A DNA stretch of 21,657 nt from a virus. This document shows positions 20,093-21,657 of this stretch, in pieces. Numbering within the stretch: the stretch's first letter is position 1; the number at the start of each line of letters is the position of its first letter. Position numbers and translations under genes: made by a program. The notes beneath the pieces are model-generated. The model made no database searches. It had not been told where the DNA came from and saw only the letters and a program-made list of their open reading frames with translations. The stretch is from positions 1 through 21,657 of IMG/VR virus record IMGVR_UViG_3300031951_021131, one strand, 5' to 3'.

Positions 20093-21069
20093 TTCCCACC
20101 CCCGATCACCCGCGGCTTCAACTCCGCCGCGCTCGGCTCAATGAACACCGCCGAGCCGATCTCCGACTCCACACCCGGCCCATAGACCAGCACGCCCCGC
20201 GCGTCGCAGACCCCGTGCAGCATCGCGCGGCACACCGCCCGCTCGTTGTCGCACGCGATCCGCGCCGCCGCCTCACGATCAAACGTCCTCGACTTCGCCA
20301 GCGCCCGCCACCACCGCTTCCCATCGCGACGCTCCATCGCCCGCTCGCCACGCGTCAGCCCCGCACCCGTCAGCCGCCAGCAGACCCGGAAGGGCCCAAC
20401 CCGAACCGCCGTCTCGGCGTCCGACCACGCCGGGCCCGGCTCGCCGTCCAGCGACACCGTGCAGGCCGTCACCTCCACACGCTCGCCGCCGATGCTGAGA
20501 TTCGTCTCACGCCCGCCCGTGATGAACCGCGACTCCGACCACGCCAGCAGCGCGGCGTCGGCCGCATACCCCACCCCCAGCCCACGCCGCACCGCCTCGG
20601 CAATGTCGCGGTTCACGCCCCCCACCGAGGCCGTCTCCGCGAGCCCCAGCTCGCCCCCCAGGGCCGCCGCAAACTCCGGCGCCACCACCGCCGCCCGCAC
20701 CTTCGCCAGCAGATGCCGCGCCACCTCCGCCTCGACATCAACAACAACCCGCCGAACCTCCGCCGGCGTCATCGCATCAACCGCCACCCCTCCTTCCCTC
20801 GCCGCCTCCGCCAGCGCGGCCTGCACGCGATAAAGCATCAGCGAGTGCAGCACCGCCAGCGTGCGTGCAAGCTCACAGCGACGGCACGCAATCGCCGTCG
20901 GCGTCACCCGGCCAGGCCGAGCCGAGCACATCGAACACGCTTGAAATGCACCACCGCCCGCACCGCCCTCGCCAGCCCCACCGCCGCCGCCAGCTCCGCC
21001 ATCACCACCGGCCCCACCACCCTGACCGCCGCCAACCCCAACAACAGTGTCGCTCACGACCGCCGCCAA
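20089..21069 (-). CDS. Unknown protein with Gly-rich N-terminus and Cys4 zinc-ribbon-like motif
   Basis: The frame gives 326 residues from TTG 21069; GTG 21057 is equally possible, and neither has a clear ribosome site, so the start is uncertain. Residues about 10-42 are Gly/Ala low complexity. A zinc-ribbon-like motif follows, CSMCSARPGRVTPTAIACRR plus CE, with two CxxC pairs. The remainder is mixed: a helical part (ARTLAVLHSLMLYRVQAALA, VEAEVARHLLAKVRAAVVAP) and a beta-containing part (NLSIGGERVEVTACTVSLDG, VRVGPFRVCWRLTGAGL). The C-terminus includes KSRTFDREAAARIACDNERA and VLVYGPGVESEIGSAVFI. It is the first substantial gene after the promoter. I do not recognise the family. Confidence 0.72.
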   Translation of the reverse strand: MAAVVSDTVVGVGGGQGGGAGGDGGAGGGGGAGEGGAGGGAFQACSMCSARPGRVTPTAIACRRCELARTLAVLHSLMLYRVQAALAEAAREGGVAVDAMTPAEVRRVVVDVEAEVARHLLAKVRAAVVAPEFAAALGGELGLAETASVGGVNRDIAEAVRRGLGVGYAADAALLAWSESRFITGGRETNLSIGGERVEVTACTVSLDGEPGPAWSDAETAVRVGPFRVCWRLTGAGLTRGERAMERRDGKRWWRALAKSRTFDREAAARIACDNERAVCRAMLHGVCDARGVLVYGPGVESEIGSAVFIEPSAAELKPRVIGGGK

Positions 21070-21264
21070 ACCGCTTCAACCACACACCCAGGCCTACCCC
21101 CGCCCCCCCGCCGCCCTCACCCCGCCCTCGCCACCGCTCAACGCAGCACGATAGACAAAGCACGCAAACGCCATCACGCGGGCTACGCCCGCCGACGCCG
21201 CTCAGCCCAGGATGTTGGTTTCGCGCATAAGGCCCTCTGCCGGGGTCGTGATCCCAGCACGCGA

Positions 21265-21293
21265 AGTATCCCACACCGCCCCCGCGCTGTCAA
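21265..21293 (-). promoter_or_regulatory. Sigma70-type promoter reading leftward
   Basis: On the minus strand, TTGACA (21293-21288) is followed after exactly 17 bases by GATACT (21270-21265). The -35 is consensus and the -10 matches four of six. Transcription would start near 21258 and enter the coupled gene block. It is the only promoter I can defend in the window. Confidence 0.75.
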
Positions 21294-21368
21294 GCGACCA
21301 ACGTTCTCCACAAAATCCTCTGCACGCGATCACGCGCTATCTCTTACATCCAAACGTGAGCAAACTAA

Positions 21369-21404
21369 GTGTGCGCACAATTGTGCGCACAAATATGCGC
21401 ACAC
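21369..21404. promoter_or_regulatory. Three-unit palindrome array, probable operator or iteron
   Basis: Three 10-bp units lie at 21370-21379, 21382-21391 (both TGTGCGCACA, perfect palindromes) and 21394-21403 (TATGCGCACA, one change), with AT or AA between them, for a strict 12-bp period. The whole block is nearly symmetric about the middle unit. It lies 76 bases upstream of the -35 of the leftward promoter, in locally AT-richer DNA. A cooperative repressor or initiator site is the likely role. Confidence 0.7.
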
Positions 21405-21657
21405 TATTTTCGACTGAACCCACCGTAGAGGTGCGGATCATCGCGTGCCCGGACCCGCAAGAAGGCGCAGCCGCCGCACGCGTGCCCCGACCACAAACCA
21501 AACCAGTCTGTAAGGGTCTACCACCCGCACCCAACCCCCCGCCCGCCGCCGCAGCGCCCCCCGGCCAAACCACCCACCACCGCCGCCGAACCCCTCACCA
21601 ACCCCGCCAATCAACCCAAAACCCCACCACAAACCCCAAAACCGCGAAGTTGTGACC

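Larger units (their letters stand above)
21070..21657. other. Non-coding right end: leader region, promoter, operator array, low-complexity tail
   Basis: No gene is supported here. From left to right it holds the untranslated leader of the leftward transcript, with a possible 8-codon peptide (ATG 21228 to stop 21202) followed by a GCGGGC-TAC-GCCCGC hairpin (21178-21192). The promoter lies at 21265-21293 and the palindrome array at 21369-21404. The final 200 bases are C/A-rich low complexity (CCACCACC, CCCAAAACC types). Open frames in it on either strand encode only Pro-, Gly- or Arg-rich sequence. A gene reading rightward could begin beyond the window. Confidence 0.6.

Noticed and set aside
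21094-21174. 26-codon frame (MAFACFVYRAALSGG...) just after the leader
   Set aside because: It has no ribosome site, is short, and becomes Gly/Arg low complexity; not supportable as a gene.
21490-21540. Possible tRNA fragment as an attachment site near AGTCTGTAAGGG
   Set aside because: No cloverleaf arms, TTCGA-type loop or CCA end could be matched; the resemblance is only a few bases.
21212-21655. 147-codon + strand frame and a 78-codon minus frame across the right end
   Set aside because: Both run through the 12-bp palindrome array (read as 4-residue repeats) and low-complexity sequence. No ribosome site or family resemblance is seen, and the composition is biased to Pro or Gly.

Overview
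The window is one long leftward (minus-strand) block of a tailed double-stranded DNA phage, most likely a prophage or phage contig. DNA is GC-rich, and every gene I can support lies on the minus strand. Gene order, read right to left, matches a lambda-type packaging and head module. The short intergenic repeats (7- and 8-bp units plus small palindromes) resemble those I associate with planctomycete (Phycisphaerae-like) chromosomes. That host guess is recall-based inference and cannot be proved from this sequence.

Right end, 21070-21657: no convincing gene. It holds a three-unit array of 10-bp palindromes (TGTGCGCACA, period 12 bp) and a near-consensus sigma70-type promoter (TTGACA, 17-bp spacer, GATACT) firing leftward into the window. 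Next, 14126-21069, is a tightly packed early/accessory block. Most neighbours overlap by 4 bases (GTGA or ATGA). It encodes unknown small proteins, a protein with a zinc-ribbon-like Cys motif, and three different DNA methyltransferases: an SPPF-type, a C5-cytosine type and an SPPYW-type. No restriction endonuclease was recognised. A small helical protein gene with its own strong ribosome site is nested in another frame inside the C5 methyltransferase gene.

Middle, 10819-14129: three poorly known proteins (one membrane-anchored) and a small helix-turn-helix protein, separated by gaps built almost wholly of degenerate 7-8 bp repeats. Next comes the packaging and head block: small terminase, large terminase (GpA family), a Pro/Thr-rich coiled-coil protein, a small connector-position protein, portal, S49 protease fused to a scaffold-like tail with an internal start, a decoration-like protein and the major capsid protein.

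Left end, 1-1783: a small beta-rich protein, a holin-like protein, a short protein overlapping a small lipoprotein in an arrangement recalling Rz/Rz1 spanins, a small membrane/coiled-coil protein, and the start of a secreted protein that runs off the window. No tail genes are visible. The lysis-like genes therefore directly follow the head genes, and the tail module must lie outside the window if there is one.

The points most worth following are the nested gene in the C5 methyltransferase, the palindrome array near the promoter, the composite short repeats, and the runs of G-tracts inside coding sequences.
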